Assembly: GCA_017937135.1 (NCBI GenBank)
Contig: JAGBEE010000020.1
Location: 1-64,000, forward strand
Direction of reading: 5' to 3'
Source: Clostridia bacterium
GTDB taxonomy: Bacteria; Bacillota; Clostridia; Oscillospirales; CAG-272
Length of the DNA stretch: 64,000 nucleotides
A program made the translations under genes and the position numbers. Below are positions 26,306 through 35,510 of the stretch, in pieces. The number at the start of each line of letters is the position of its first letter. Positions within the stretch are counted from its first letter, which is position 1. Under the pieces are notes generated by a model, which ran no database searches, was not told the DNA's origin, and was given only the letters and a program-made list of their open reading frames with translations.

Positions 26306-26689
26306 TCAATATAATAGCTTTTCACATAATTCAAATAAATTTTTAATAAGTGGCAGTGAGATTAAAATTATTTCTGCTTGTCCAAATAAATTGATTCGCT
26401 CAGCGAGCGTGCCTTCACCTGCGTCCTTGCAAGCATCAGCAGTTATTTGAACACAAAAGGCAATGCCAAGAGCCTTAATAAGAATTGGAATATATGTATA
26501 AACAGCGGTATTTTTTGAAATCCGTTCGATATATGATAAAATAGGATAGAACAGAGCAAGAGAGGTAAAGGATGTAATAGCAGTTATTGCAAGCCTGATA
26601 TAAAGTGAATACTCATTACGAATATTTTTAAAAACAACACAAACCACTAATGCACAAAGAATAATACCACACATTTTTATTTCATTCAT
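26306..26689 (-). CDS. spoIIIAD: Stage III sporulation protein AD
   Basis: A 127-residue membrane protein with four predicted segments. The conserved LIKALGIAFCVQITADACKDAGEGTLAERINLFGQAEIILISLPLI is diagnostic of SpoIIIAD. The start ATG at 26689 lies one base after the spoIIIAC stop codon; an earlier in-frame ATG would overlap spoIIIAC. Part of the channel basal machinery in the mother-cell membrane. Confidence 0.93.
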   Translation of the reverse strand: MNEIKMCGIILCALVVCVVFKNIRNEYSLYIRLAITAITSFTSLALFYPILSYIERISKNTAVYTYIPILIKALGIAFCVQITADACKDAGEGTLAERINLFGQAEIILISLPLIKNLFELCEKLLY

Positions 26690-26690
26690 T

Positions 26691-26885
26691 TTAAAATCCA
26701 AACACCCTTGAAAGCATAGAAAACAAGCCCTCAAGCTCCGAGATTATTAAAATCATAACAATAATAATTCCTGCTATTGAAAGCATAGTGGCTTGCTCAT
26801 CTCGTCCACTTTTTGAAAGCACCTGGCATGCGACAGATACAAGCAGTCCCACGCCTGTAATTTTCAAAATAAGAGAAATATCCAT
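26691..26885 (-). CDS. spoIIIAC: Stage III sporulation protein AC
   Basis: A 64-residue protein with two membrane segments (about 5-22 and 35-55) separated by the conserved loop SKSGRDEQATM, matching SpoIIIAC in size and sequence. It belongs to the core membrane part of the channel complex. Tightly packed between spoIIIAB and spoIIIAD. Confidence 0.93.
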   Translation of the reverse strand: MDISLILKITGVGLLVSVACQVLSKSGRDEQATMLSIAGIIIVMILIISELEGLFSMLSRVFGF

Positions 26886-26905
26886 TTGGCAATCCTTTCT
26901 GATTT

Positions 26906-27355
26906 TTAAACAATAAGTATCACAATAGAAATACCCACAAATAATGACATTGAGCGAAAGACCTTTACCTTGCTTGGGTATTCCTTTTTCAAGGCTTGTA
27001 CATAGCTTGAAAGGCTTGAAATTGTATAATCACACAAGCTTAGCTGTTCCTTTTTATATCCCTTACCAAGTGAGGAGAAAAAATTCAACAAAGTATTTTG
27101 AATGTCGCTATCAAAGCCCTCGCTTTTTAAACAATCAGGATTCTTGATTATTTCATTTATAAATTCACTTTTAGCTTCATACCGTTCAAAAATTGTATTT
27201 ATAGGGTAAGAGAAGTATTCTATTTGAGACTTTATATATGTTATAAATGAGGAAAGCTCTTGTATATGTAGTGATTTGGTCTTTAACCTTTTTTCATAAT
27301 GATATGCACATAAAACGGAGGCGAGAAGAATAAAAACTCCACCGAAAAATTTCAT
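26906..27355 (-). CDS. spoIIIAB: Stage III sporulation protein AB
   Basis: A 149-residue protein with hydrophobic segments at both ends (about 3-19 and 133-148) and a helical middle, resembling type II/IV secretion GspF-like platform proteins as described for SpoIIIAB. Its start overlaps the spoIIIAA stop (ATGA), so translation is coupled to the ATPase gene, its expected partner. Confidence 0.9.
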   Translation of the reverse strand: MKFFGGVFILLASVLCAYHYEKRLKTKSLHIQELSSFITYIKSQIEYFSYPINTIFERYEAKSEFINEIIKNPDCLKSEGFDSDIQNTLLNFFSSLGKGYKKEQLSLCDYTISSLSSYVQALKKEYPSKVKVFRSMSLFVGISIVILIV

Positions 27356-28269
27356 TTATTAGTAAGCTCCTCACATTCAAATGTGTATTTTTTCTCTCCA
27401 TTTTCTCGCCTAACTCCAACTGCATAATCAAAAATTCCACCTTTTATAAGAGGAGAAAGTATTTCCTTTGAAATAAGCTCAGAAAAGCTTCCTGAGTGAG
27501 CAGTAGCAATGAGCCTCACCCCACTATGAGATGCCTTTAAAATAGCATTTGCCTCGCCTTCAGAGGAGATTTCATCACAAATAATAATTTCAGGAGTCAT
27601 GCTTTTTGTTGCAAGCTCAATAGCAAGCCCCTTGGGGTATGAAAGAAACACATCACAATTTAACCTATCTGTCAAAAAGGGAGTGATTTCCTCTCGTGAA
27701 TCAATAATTGCCGTGCGAATTGGCGTTTTTAGATTAGAAAGTCGTGTTATAATATCACGTAGAATGGTCGTTTTTCCAACACCTGGTGGCGAATATATTA
27801 AAATAGATTTTTTAAAATTGTTTCTTTCTAAAATCGAAAAAACATACTTTCCAGCTCCTTGGATATACCTCGGTATTCTTATATTTATTGATGATACGTC
27901 ACAAATGCCAGTTATAATTCCGTTTTCAATAACCGCCTTGCCACATATGCCAGCTCGTATTCCTTTTCCAACGCTTATATAACCATCTCTTATTGTATTT
28001 ATGTGAGCATAAATAGATCCGTCGCATAAGGCATCTAATGTTTTATTGACTATTTCCTCGCTAACAAAAATATCAGTAATTACGTTTTTTGAATTTGCTA
28101 TGAGATTTATGTAGGAATTTCGTTTTATTCTAATTTCATTTATTGAGGTATATCTATTTTTATTCAAAAAATTAATTATATTGTCCTGTAGCTCTATCGG
28201 TAGTAGAGTAATTACATGTGTAAGCGAATTATCCATTAGTGTTTCGGTATAGTTTATTGAGTATTTCAT
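27352..28269 (-). CDS. spoIIIAA: Stage III sporulation protein AA, secretion-type ATPase
   Basis: Cytoplasmic ATPase thought to power the SpoIIIA-SpoIIQ channel. The 305-residue protein has Walker A SPPGVGKTT at about 160-168, an IIDSREEI segment and the conserved PEIIICDEISSEGEANAI Walker B region. First gene of the eight-gene spoIIIA operon, with an AAGGAG ribosome site. In B. subtilis the operon is SigmaE-dependent; I could not make out a convincing SigmaE promoter upstream by eye. Confidence 0.95.
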   Translation of the reverse strand: MKYSINYTETLMDNSLTHVITLLPIELQDNIINFLNKNRYTSINEIRIKRNSYINLIANSKNVITDIFVSEEIVNKTLDALCDGSIYAHINTIRDGYISVGKGIRAGICGKAVIENGIITGICDVSSINIRIPRYIQGAGKYVFSILERNNFKKSILIYSPPGVGKTTILRDIITRLSNLKTPIRTAIIDSREEITPFLTDRLNCDVFLSYPKGLAIELATKSMTPEIIICDEISSEGEANAILKASHSGVRLIATAHSGSFSELISKEILSPLIKGGIFDYAVGVRRENGEKKYTFECEELTNK

Positions 28270-28329
28270 TCCTTCTCCTTAACTTGTCCTTTTTTCTAAT
28301 GATATTCACAAAATAAAATAAAAAGAACA

Positions 28330-28357
28330 AAAAGCAAGGAAAAACCTTGCTTTTTTG
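28330..28357 (-). terminator. Intrinsic terminator of the DUF4830 gene
   Basis: AAAAAGCAAGG / CCTTGCTTTTTT hairpin with a five-base loop, between the DUF4830 stop codon and the spoIIIA operon. It insulates the operon from upstream transcription. Confidence 0.85.
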
Positions 28358-28375
28358 TAAAAATATGTTAAAATA

Positions 28376-28876
28376 TTATTCTGTAACTGGCTTAGGCATA
28401 GAAAGGGTATGAATGAAGCCCTTAGCATCAGCTGTGCAAATATCACCAGCAATAACCTTACCCTTATATGTAATAATGTTTGCATATACTGTTCCTTGAT
28501 AGTTTGGGTAATTAGTTATTTTATAAGTGTATCTTTGTGCTACCTTTTTAGTGTATTTGCTAAGGTCAAGCCCTTGTTGCTTTTGAATTTCATTATATGT
28601 GGTCATTACCTTATCAAAGTCCTTAGGGATTGTGATTTCGCATTCCTCAACGGGAGCTTGTTCAACTGTCCAACCGTATTGAGCTAAGAACTCAATTCCG
28701 TCGTTTGCGCTTTTCACATTGTCGAATGAAATGTTTTCATTCATAGTAGCAATTTCGGTTGTAGTAGCAGAGGAATAAGAGGGAACAAGGAAAATAAGCG
28801 CCACAAGCGTGACAAGCATTATTCCTATAACTCCAAAAAATTTCAGCGTCGAGGCTTTAAGAGAGTAAACAAACAT
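28376..28876 (-). CDS. DUF4830 domain-containing membrane-anchored protein
   Basis: The 166-residue protein has one N-terminal membrane segment (about 12-33) and an extracytoplasmic domain. This carries FLAQYGWTVEQ, ITIPKDFDKVMTTYNEIQKQQGLDL and a late VIAGDICTADAKGFIHTL, the pattern of DUF4830 proteins found in spore-forming Clostridia. Function unknown. A strong AAAGGAGAT site precedes the ATG. It lies upstream of spoIIIAA on the same strand but is separated by a terminator. Confidence 0.82.
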   Translation of the reverse strand: MFVYSLKASTLKFFGVIGIMLVTLVALIFLVPSYSSATTTEIATMNENISFDNVKSANDGIEFLAQYGWTVEQAPVEECEITIPKDFDKVMTTYNEIQKQQGLDLSKYTKKVAQRYTYKITNYPNYQGTVYANIITYKGKVIAGDICTADAKGFIHTLSMPKPVTE

Positions 28877-28988
28877 TTTAAATCTCCTTTATGTATCGTC
28901 GTTTTATGCCACATGGGTTTTTGTCTTTGCTGTGTCATACTAAATTCTATTTACATAAATCAAAAAATATTCATAGGAGGAAAGAAAA

Positions 28989-29612
28989 ATGATTTTAATA
29001 GTTGATGATAACGAATATAGAAGAAATGATATTTCCTTTGAATTGAGACGAAACAAGTATATGGTAAACGCAATAGGCTATGATGACATATTGTTATATC
29101 AAAAGCCAATAATGACAGTTTATATTCACCCAACGAGTGAATTTGTTAAAAATTTAAAGCGTTCAGACACGATAGCAGTAATAGCCAAAAGTGATGAAGC
29201 CTTAAAAACGCCAAAATGGGCACATACAATTCCTCTAAATTCAACATTTATAAAAGAGATAATAAATTTCTATAAAGAGAATTATAAATATGAAGTGCCA
29301 GATGATGTAGATGTAATTGGAGTAGTGTGTATAAAAAACACTAAGGTTGGAGTTGGTGGTATTTGTATTGATTTTACGAAGGAGCAGCTAAAGCTACTAA
29401 AGCTCCTATTATATAGCAGAGGAAAAGAGTTCAATTTCTATGAAATATTAAGATACATACCAAAAAGAACAAATTCATATGATAATCTTTTACAAACTAT
29501 AAGAAGAATTAATCACAAAACCGTAGAAGCAAAAAGAGGGAAAATAATACTTGTAAATAGCGAAAAATGTATAGTAAATCCAGAGCTTGCATATTATGAA
29601 ATTGAAGAATAA
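28989..29612 (+). CDS. Atypical response-regulator-like protein with winged-helix C-terminus
   Basis: The 207-residue protein begins like a receiver domain (MILIVDDNEYRRNDI, with the acidic pair D5-D6). The region where the phosphoryl-accepting aspartate should be (about 45-52, TVYIHPTSEF) has none. The C-terminal half (about 120-205) looks like an OmpR-type winged helix: FTKEQLKLLKLLLYSRGKEFNFYEIL, then YDNLLQTIRRINHKT. No histidine kinase gene adjoins. It is probably a phosphorylation-independent regulator. AGGAGG precedes the ATG. Confidence 0.65.
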   Translation: MILIVDDNEYRRNDISFELRRNKYMVNAIGYDDILLYQKPIMTVYIHPTSEFVKNLKRSDTIAVIAKSDEALKTPKWAHTIPLNSTFIKEIINFYKENYKYEVPDDVDVIGVVCIKNTKVGVGGICIDFTKEQLKLLKLLLYSRGKEFNFYEILRYIPKRTNSYDNLLQTIRRINHKTVEAKRGKIILVNSEKCIVNPELAYYEIEE

Positions 29613-29644
29613 AAATGCTTGGCAATTTTGCCAAGCATTTTTAG
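29611..29644. terminator. Bidirectional intrinsic terminator
   Basis: AAAAATGCTTGGCAA (29611-29625) pairs with TTGCCAAGCATTTTT (29628-29642), a 15-bp stem with A and T tracts on both sides. It separates the regulator and exporter genes, which converge. Confidence 0.92.
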
Positions 29645-29645
29645 T

Positions 29646-31562
29646 TTATTTATCAATATAGTGCTCGTTTTCGATATATCGTCTTGCTTGTGTAGTAAAT
29701 AACTCATGATACTTACCACCAAGCTCCATAAGCTCCTTGTGTGGACCCTCTTCAATGATTTTACCATTTTCAAGCACAATTATTTTATCAGCAGTAGTAG
29801 CACTTGAAAGACGATGGGAAACAAATACAGAGGTTTTACCCTGTGTCAGCTCCTCAAACTGCTTAAAAATCTGTTGCTCGGCTAAAGCATCAAGAGATGC
29901 AGTCGGTTCGTCAAGAATCATAATATCAGAATCAGAGTAAAAGGCTCTTGAAACGGAAAGCTTTTGCCATTGACCAATAGAGAACTCAGTTCCATCATCA
30001 TCAAAGAACTTGGTTAATGAGGTTTTATATTTATTTGGAAGACCTTCAATGTAATCAGCAATTCCGGTGCTTTGTGCAGCACTTCTTATATCCTCATCGA
30101 CGAGACCTTTGCCGATATCGCCAAAATAGATATTTTCCTCAGCACTCAAGGCATATTTTCCAAAATCCTGGAAAATAGTTCCAAATGTGTCATAAAGCTG
30201 TCTTAAATTGTATTTTCGTATATCCTCGCCGTCAAGCAGAATAATACCACTTGTTGGGTCGTAAAGTCTTGTTAAAAGCTTGATAATAGTTGTTTTACCT
30301 GCGCCGTTAAGACCTACTAAAACAGTGGTCGAGCCAGGCTCAAGAGTAAAGCTGATGTCGTCAAGCACAAGCTTGTCACTACCGGGGTAAGAAAATGAAA
30401 CATTTTTAAACTCAACGGTATGGGGAATGTGGCGTTTTACTTCAAGAGGCTCGTCTATGCTTGGCTTAATTTTAGCTTCAAGCTTTTCAAACTCAATTAC
30501 GTTGTCAATAAATAATGTGCCTTGATATACTGTCGCAGTTGCTGCAACAATAGCTGCAACACACGTAATTATTGAATTAAGCGAGCCAGCATAGAAGGAG
30601 TAATCTCCAACAACAAGATCACCACTTGAAACCTGCATAGCAACATAATAGAATAAGCCGGCATTAACTACAGCAGTAGCGATGGAAATTATAATATGCC
30701 ACACATTTTCGCGAATAATAAGAGATTTAAGTCCTTTAAAGTATTTTTTAAAGGTTGCCTTAAATTTGCCAATAAAGGTATCTGCAAGGTTAAAAATACG
30801 AACCTCTTTAACTAAATCCTTATGTGTAAGCACAGCAGAATAGTATTCCATTTGTCGTCTATCCCTTGAGCGCCTACGCATATAAAGGAAATTTTTTCTA
30901 CCATATATAAATCTTATTATTGCAGCAGGTAATGCCATAGCAATAATAATCAGTGGAGCAAAAGGGCTGAGCATAGCAAGAACAACAATAAATGAAATCA
31001 TGCTTATCATATTACTAATCATATTAAATGATGAGGAAACGATTTGCATGGGCCTGAAGCTTGCCTCACGGCTTGCGTTTTCAAATTTTTCATAGAAATT
31101 CGGGTCATCAAACTGAGAAAGGTCGATTTCCTTAGCCTTGGTAATAATTTTAACCCTAATATGATTAGCAACCCTTTCACCTGAAATGCTTGTAAAGGCA
31201 TTATAAGCGTTGTTCATAATGCTTTTTGTAATTAAATATACGAGCTCAAAAATTATCCAACGAAAAATTTCAACAGTCGCAGTTGGGTCAAAGCCCATCT
31301 TTACATTATAAGCATCAACTATTTCATTAAGTAGCTCGGAGGTAATATAAGCACCCAAAACAGGGAACAAGCCATTAAGGATGGTTACAAGCGACATAAC
31401 TATTAAAATAGCAGGGCTTGCTTCCCAAACTAATTTGAAAATGAAAAAATATCTTGAGAAAAAAGAGCCAATTACCTTGCAAAGGTATTTTGGAAGCTGT
31501 TTAATTGATTTTGGCTTTTGAATATTATCCTTTTCATCATGCCTTGGTGGTGGACCGTACAT
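29646..31562 (-). CDS. ABC exporter, fused permease and ATPase
   Basis: The 638-residue half-transporter has six membrane segments in its first half and an ATPase domain in the second. The latter has Walker A VGLNGAGKTT, signature FSIGQWQKLSVSRAF, Walker B DIMILDEPTASLD and H-loop VSHRLSS. The GQWQ signature is frequent in exporters annotated for peptides or lipids; the real cargo is unknown. It may homodimerise, since no second half-transporter adjoins. AAGGAGG precedes the ATG and a good SigmaA promoter lies upstream. Confidence 0.93.
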   Translation of the reverse strand: MYGPPPRHDEKDNIQKPKSIKQLPKYLCKVIGSFFSRYFFIFKLVWEASPAILIVMSLVTILNGLFPVLGAYITSELLNEIVDAYNVKMGFDPTATVEIFRWIIFELVYLITKSIMNNAYNAFTSISGERVANHIRVKIITKAKEIDLSQFDDPNFYEKFENASREASFRPMQIVSSSFNMISNMISMISFIVVLAMLSPFAPLIIIAMALPAAIIRFIYGRKNFLYMRRRSRDRRQMEYYSAVLTHKDLVKEVRIFNLADTFIGKFKATFKKYFKGLKSLIIRENVWHIIISIATAVVNAGLFYYVAMQVSSGDLVVGDYSFYAGSLNSIITCVAAIVAATATVYQGTLFIDNVIEFEKLEAKIKPSIDEPLEVKRHIPHTVEFKNVSFSYPGSDKLVLDDISFTLEPGSTTVLVGLNGAGKTTIIKLLTRLYDPTSGIILLDGEDIRKYNLRQLYDTFGTIFQDFGKYALSAEENIYFGDIGKGLVDEDIRSAAQSTGIADYIEGLPNKYKTSLTKFFDDDGTEFSIGQWQKLSVSRAFYSDSDIMILDEPTASLDALAEQQIFKQFEELTQGKTSVFVSHRLSSATTADKIIVLENGKIIEEGPHKELMELGGKYHELFTTQARRYIENEHYIDK

Positions 31563-31594
31563 ATTTACCTCCTTATTTAGATTTTTACTTTATT

Positions 31595-31623
31595 ATTATA
31601 ACATTACATTTGTATAATTGCAA
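31595..31623 (-). promoter_or_regulatory. SigmaA promoter of the ABC exporter gene
   Basis: On the minus strand TTGCAA (31618-31623) and TATAAT (31595-31600) have a 17-base spacer. Confidence 0.75.
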
Positions 31624-31633
31624 GTAGCAATTA

Positions 31634-31708
31634 TGTCGAAAAAACATACTAAAAAATATTTATAAGCACCAAAAAGCGACTATTTTTTTATCATTATTGA
31701 TTTATAAT
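31634..31708 (+). promoter_or_regulatory. Candidate Spo0A-controlled spoIIGA promoter region
   Basis: A perfect TGTCGAA (31634-31640), the core of the Spo0A box, lies 62 bases upstream of a TATAAT (31703-31708) and 100 bases from the spoIIGA start codon. No good -35 lies at normal distance, as expected for an activator-dependent spoIIG-type promoter. The 7-mer also occurs by chance elsewhere in the window, so this is suggestive only. Confidence 0.4.
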
Positions 31709-31733
31709 TCATATAAAGCGAGGTGGTAAGAGG

Positions 31734-32528
31734 GTGACATTATATGCTGATGTGCTTTTTGCAATAAATTTTAGTATGGATTTTGTGTCCTTATTTATTT
31801 GTGCAATGATACTACATAAAAGGATAGAAAAGAAAAGAATACTATTGGCATCGGTGCTGGGCGGTGCATATGGTGTCATAGATATAATTCTTGAAACAAA
31901 CGCAATAATCGGAGCGCTTATAAGCGTTTTTGTGTCGCTTCTTATGTGCCTAATTGCTTTTTATGAAAAAAAGCTAAAAAGATTGATTTTGAGCTACATA
32001 ATGTTTTGGGCAACAAGCACGGCGCTTGGCGGAATAATGAGCCTTTTATATACATTTGCAAATAAGCTTCTTGCTGATATAATAGCAAGCTATTCATATC
32101 AAAGCGCTTATAATGGTGCTCGTTTCTTTATAATAGCTTCTATTAGTATAATAATAGGTATTATTTTCAGTAGAATTTTTACATCGAAAAAGGATGTAAA
32201 GAGCACCGAAATAAAAATTACATATCAAAATAAGGAATATAAATTAAGTGCGCTATGCGATTCGGGCAATCTTTTGACAGAACCAATTTCAGCGAAATGT
32301 GTAATTTTAGTTACGAGTAACAGCGATATAGGAAGTAAAATTACAGCGCTTGAAGATATATATAAGCGCTACATACCATATTCAGATGTAGGAGGTAATG
32401 GAGCATTAAAGGGGATAATTCCTGAAAAAATAATTGTTGGTGATAATATGGTGGATGCAATAATTGCTCCCATAAATAAAAATGATTTTGGAGGTTTTGA
32501 CGCGCTTGTACCAAGTGCGCTTGTATAA
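31734..32528 (+). CDS. spoIIGA: Sigma-E processing peptidase SpoIIGA
   Basis: Membrane aspartic peptidase that removes the pro-sequence of SigmaE once the forespore signals. The 264-residue protein has five N-terminal membrane segments (to about 147) and a cytoplasmic protease domain with the catalytic D176 in [11 protein letters not shown]. The start is GTG, with GAGGTGG seven bases upstream. It is followed one base later by sigE, its substrate. Confidence 0.95.
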   Translation: MTLYADVLFAINFSMDFVSLFICAMILHKRIEKKRILLASVLGGAYGVIDIILETNAIIGALISVFVSLLMCLIAFYEKKLKRLILSYIMFWATSTALGGIMSLLYTFANKLLADIIASYSYQSAYNGARFFIIASISIIIGIIFSRIFTSKKDVKSTEIKITYQNKEYKLSALCDSGNLLTEPISAKCVILVTSNSDIGSKITALEDIYKRYIPYSDVGGNGALKGIIPEKIIVGDNMVDAIIAPINKNDFGGFDALVPSALV

Positions 32529-32529
32529 A

Positions 32530-33237
32530 ATGATAGGTTACAAAGTAAGAAATTGGTTTTTAAAGCTTATAAGTAAAATATTTAGAGCAAAAGAAATTTA
32601 TTATGTAAATGGTCCAGAGCTTTTGAATGCACCGTTGGATGCGCAAACAGAGGCAGAAATAATAGAAAGACTTGGTAAGGACCCACAGGCTGCCACAACA
32701 CTGATAGAGCATAATTTGCGTCTTGTTGTATATATAGCAAAAAAATTTGAAAATACAGGAGTAGGTCTTGAGGACTTAACTTCAATTGGCACAATTGGAC
32801 TAATAAAAGCAATAAATACATATAAATCCGATAAAAATATAAAGCTTGCAACATATGCTTCAAGGTGCATTGAAAATGAAATACTTATGTACATAAGAAA
32901 AAGCTGCAACAGAAGAGTTGAAATATCGATGGATGAATCGTTAAATACAGATTGGGACGGAAATGAGCTTTTGCTTTCCGATGTGCTTGGAACAGATGAG
33001 GATGTGGTATATAAAAACATAGAAGCAGACGAGGATAGCAAAATAATAACGAGTGCTATTAGTAAATTAAGCAAAAGAGAGCAAACAATTGTTCGCTTAA
33101 GATTCGGGCTTGACGGGACAGAGGAAATGACGCAAAAGGAGGTTGCAGATATGCTTGGAATATCACAATCATACATTTCAAGACTTGAAAAAAAGATAAT
33201 TAAACGCTTAAAAAAGGAAATTGAAACAAAAATTTAA
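32530..33237 (+). CDS. sigE: RNA polymerase sporulation sigma factor SigE (pro-form)
   Basis: First mother-cell-specific sigma factor. The 235-residue protein has a basic amphipathic pro-sequence (about 1-23) before EIYYVNGPE, where SpoIIGA is expected to cut. Region 2 ([48 protein letters not shown]) and the strongly SigmaE-like [18 protein letters not shown] follow, then the region 4 [22 protein letters not shown] use the ATG at 32530, one base after the spoIIGA stop; no ribosome site is visible there, so coupling is likely. A start inside the 3' end of spoIIGA (TTG or GTG) is possible. Confidence 0.93.
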   Translation: MIGYKVRNWFLKLISKIFRAKEIYYVNGPELLNAPLDAQTEAEIIERLGKDPQAATTLIEHNLRLVVYIAKKFENTGVGLEDLTSIGTIGLIKAINTYKSDKNIKLATYASRCIENEILMYIRKSCNRRVEISMDESLNTDWDGNELLLSDVLGTDEDVVYKNIEADEDSKIITSAISKLSKREQTIVRLRFGLDGTEEMTQKEVADMLGISQSYISRLEKKIIKRLKKEIETKI

Positions 33238-33255
33238 AATAATTTAAAAAAACGC

Positions 33256-33285
33256 TTGACTTTTATATGTAGTATGTTGTATAAT
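33256..33285 (+). promoter_or_regulatory. SigmaA promoter of rpmE
   Basis: TTGACT (33256-33261) and TATAAT (33280-33285) with an 18-base spacer, 39 bases before the start codon. Confidence 0.75.
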
Positions 33286-33324
33286 AAATCGAAAATTATA
33301 CTTTTGCATAAAGAGGTGAAAAGA

Positions 33325-33528
33325 ATGAAAGCAGGACTTCATCCTGAATACAAAGAAGCTACAATCAGATGTGCTTGTGGTAATGCAGTAGCAACAAAGA
33401 GCACAAAGGGCGATATTTCAGTTGAAATTTGTTCAAAATGCCATCCTTTCTACACAGGTAAGCAAAAATTCGTAGATGCTGGTGGACGTGTTGACAAGTT
33501 CAAGAAGCGTATGAATAACGCAAAATAA
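33325..33528 (+). CDS. rpmE: 50S ribosomal protein L31, zinc-binding type
   Basis: The 67-residue protein begins [21 protein letters not shown] and has the zinc ligands CxC and CxxC (in [14 protein letters not shown]), so it is the C+ form. The ATG at 33325 follows an AGAGGTG site; an upstream in-frame ATG falls in the promoter. Zinc-binding L31 often doubles as a zinc store, replaced by a C- paralog under zinc limitation; no paralog is in the window. Confidence 0.96.
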   Translation: MKAGLHPEYKEATIRCACGNAVATKSTKGDISVEICSKCHPFYTGKQKFVDAGGRVDKFKKRMNNAK

Positions 33529-33539
33529 TTAGTTTAATC

Positions 33540-33577
33540 GGGTAAGTAGCTTATTTTTAAGTTTCTTACCCTTTTAA
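33540..33577 (+). terminator. Intrinsic terminator of rpmE
   Basis: GGGTAAG...CTTACCC hairpin (33540-33571) with an inner AGCTTA/TAAG stem, followed by TTTTAATTTT. Confidence 0.85.
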
Positions 33578-33598
33578 TTTTCGAAGGGAGGAAGACTC

Positions 33599-34846
33599 AT
33601 GACAAATAAGGCGGTGCTTGTTGGAATATATCCACAGGGTGGTGAGGAAACGTGTCAAAAATCACTTGACGAGCTTGAGCGTCTTGCTGATACAGCAGGA
33701 GCAGAGGCATTTGCACGCGTTACACAGCTAAAGAATGTACCTGATGCTGCTACTTGTATTGGTAGTGGTAAATTAGAGGAGCTTAAGGAGCTATGTCAAA
33801 ATAATGATATATCAAATATTATTTTTGACTGTGAGTTAACTCCTGCACAAATCAGAAACATAGAAAACGCAACCGAGTGTGACGTAGTTGATAGAAGCAT
33901 GCTTATACTTGATATATTTGCTCTGCACGCAACAAGTGCAGAGGGAAAAATACAGGTTGAGCTTGCACAGTTAAAATACACAGCCCCTCGTTTAATAGGC
34001 AAGGGCAAGGATATGTCGCGACTTGGTGGCGGTATAGGTACTCGTGGTCCTGGTGAAAGTAAGCTTGAAATTGATAGGCGTAGGCTTGCATCAAGAATTG
34101 CATTTTTACAAGAGGAGCTAAGAGCTCTTGAGAAAAACAGACAAACAATGCGCGCTCAAAGAGAAAAGAGCACAATACCAAAGGCTTGTATAGTTGGTTA
34201 TACGAATGCAGGTAAGTCAAGCTTGCTAAATTTACTTACAGACGCTGGAATTTTAGCACAGGACAAGCTTTTTGCAACGCTTGACCCAACTACAAGAAAA
34301 TTTGCCTTGCCAAGTGGTATTTCAATGCTGCTTACTGATACTGTTGGTTTTATAAGAAAATTACCACATCATTTAATACACGCATTTAAGTCAACGCTTG
34401 AGGAAGCGGTATATTGTGATTTTCTTATAAATGTGGTTGATGCATCGGACGAGGAGTGCTTTGAGCATATGGCAGTAACAGAAGCAATACTTGAATCCTT
34501 AGGTGCAAGTGCAAAGCCGATTCTGTTTGTTTTCAACAAAGCAGATAAGTGCACCAATGAAAGATTATATGATTTAAGGTTTTTAAATGGCTCACGTGGC
34601 AGAGTAGTCACCGTATCAATAAAAGAAAATATCGGATGTGATGAGCTAATTTCACAGCTTGAATCACTTTGTCGTTATGGCAAAACAAGAGAGCATTTTC
34701 TTTTTCCTTACTCCGACCAAAAATCTCTTAACACGCTTTACAATATGTCAGAAATTATATCTACCGAATACACGGATGACGGGGTGTTGGTTTACGCGTG
34801 GGTTGATGAGAAGGCAAGAGGTATGTTTAGTAAATACATCAAGTAA
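33599..34846 (+). CDS. hflX: GTPase HflX
   Basis: Ribosome-associated GTPase that splits stalled or hibernating ribosomes under stress. The 415-residue protein has the N-terminal HflX domain (ATCIGSGKLEELKEL, IIFDCELTPAQIRN), the glycine-rich linker RLGGGIGTRGPGESKLEIDRRRL, a P-loop GYTNAGKSS near residue 200, DTVGFIRKLPHHLIHAFKSTLEE and NKAD. GGGAGG precedes the ATG. It is followed closely by a YigZ-family gene. Confidence 0.96.
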   Translation: MTNKAVLVGIYPQGGEETCQKSLDELERLADTAGAEAFARVTQLKNVPDAATCIGSGKLEELKELCQNNDISNIIFDCELTPAQIRNIENATECDVVDRSMLILDIFALHATSAEGKIQVELAQLKYTAPRLIGKGKDMSRLGGGIGTRGPGESKLEIDRRRLASRIAFLQEELRALEKNRQTMRAQREKSTIPKACIVGYTNAGKSSLLNLLTDAGILAQDKLFATLDPTTRKFALPSGISMLLTDTVGFIRKLPHHLIHAFKSTLEEAVYCDFLINVVDASDEECFEHMAVTEAILESLGASAKPILFVFNKADKCTNERLYDLRFLNGSRGRVVTVSIKENIGCDELISQLESLCRYGKTREHFLFPYSDQKSLNTLYNMSEIISTEYTDDGVLVYAWVDEKARGMFSKYIK

Positions 34847-34878
34847 TTTTACAATTGTCTAAAATCAAAAGGATGCTT

Positions 34879-35502
34879 ATGTCAGATAATAAAATCAAAA
34901 GATTAAAGAATACTGCAAAGATAGAATTTATCGAGAAAAAATCGGTATTTATCGGGTTTTCTACATTTGTAGAAAATGAAGAGCAGGCGCTTGCAATAAT
35001 TAAGCAAAAGAAAAAGGAATACTCCGATGCAACCCATAATGTATATGCGTATGTAATTGGTGATAACATTGCTCGATATTCTGATGATAATGAGCCACAG
35101 GGCACAGCAGGAATGCCTGTTTTAAATTCAATTAGAATGTCGGGCTTAACAGATGTTTTAGTCGTTGTAACTCGTTATTTTGGTGGGATACTTCTTGGCG
35201 CAGGTGGGTTGGTTCGGGCATATTCAACCTGTGCTTCGATGGCACTTGAAGCAGGTGGAGTATCAGTTTATGAGAACTATATTGAACTAAAAATCAATTG
35301 TTCATATTCTGACTATGGTAAATTAAATACAGAGCTATCTTCTTTTGGCGCAATAATTGATAAAACTGACTTTGGTCAAGAGGTCTGTATTGATTTTGCA
35401 ATAAGAGAGGACATTCTTAATGCGTTTAATTCCAAAATTACTGATTTATTCGCGGGAAGGATAGTGCCTAATAATAAAGGAAAAAGAATTGATACTAAAT
35501 AA
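34879..35502 (+). CDS. YigZ/IMPACT family protein
   Basis: The 207-residue protein shows the family core: FIGFSTFVENEEQA, THNVYAYVIG, SDDNEPQGTAGMPVLN, VVVTRYFGGILLGAGGLVRAYS. Bacterial YigZ resembles the N-terminal domain of mammalian IMPACT, a regulator of eIF2 kinase GCN2; the bacterial role is unclear but translation-linked. The ATG at 34879 has AAAGGA upstream. It likely forms a unit with hflX and ends at a strong terminator. Confidence 0.92.
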   Translation: MSDNKIKRLKNTAKIEFIEKKSVFIGFSTFVENEEQALAIIKQKKKEYSDATHNVYAYVIGDNIARYSDDNEPQGTAGMPVLNSIRMSGLTDVLVVVTRYFGGILLGAGGLVRAYSTCASMALEAGGVSVYENYIELKINCSYSDYGKLNTELSSFGAIIDKTDFGQEVCIDFAIREDILNAFNSKITDLFAGRIVPNNKGKRIDTK

Positions 35503-35510
35503 TGTCGAAA

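Noticed and set aside
28270..28330. SigmaE promoter of the spoIIIA operon
   Set aside because: A GAATATC-like element was seen, but no matching -10 at the right distance; not strong enough to report.
35503..35509. TGTCGAA upstream of dgt-dnaG-rpoD as a Spo0A box
   Set aside because: It sits before the terminator of the preceding gene, too far from and insulated from dgt; most likely chance.
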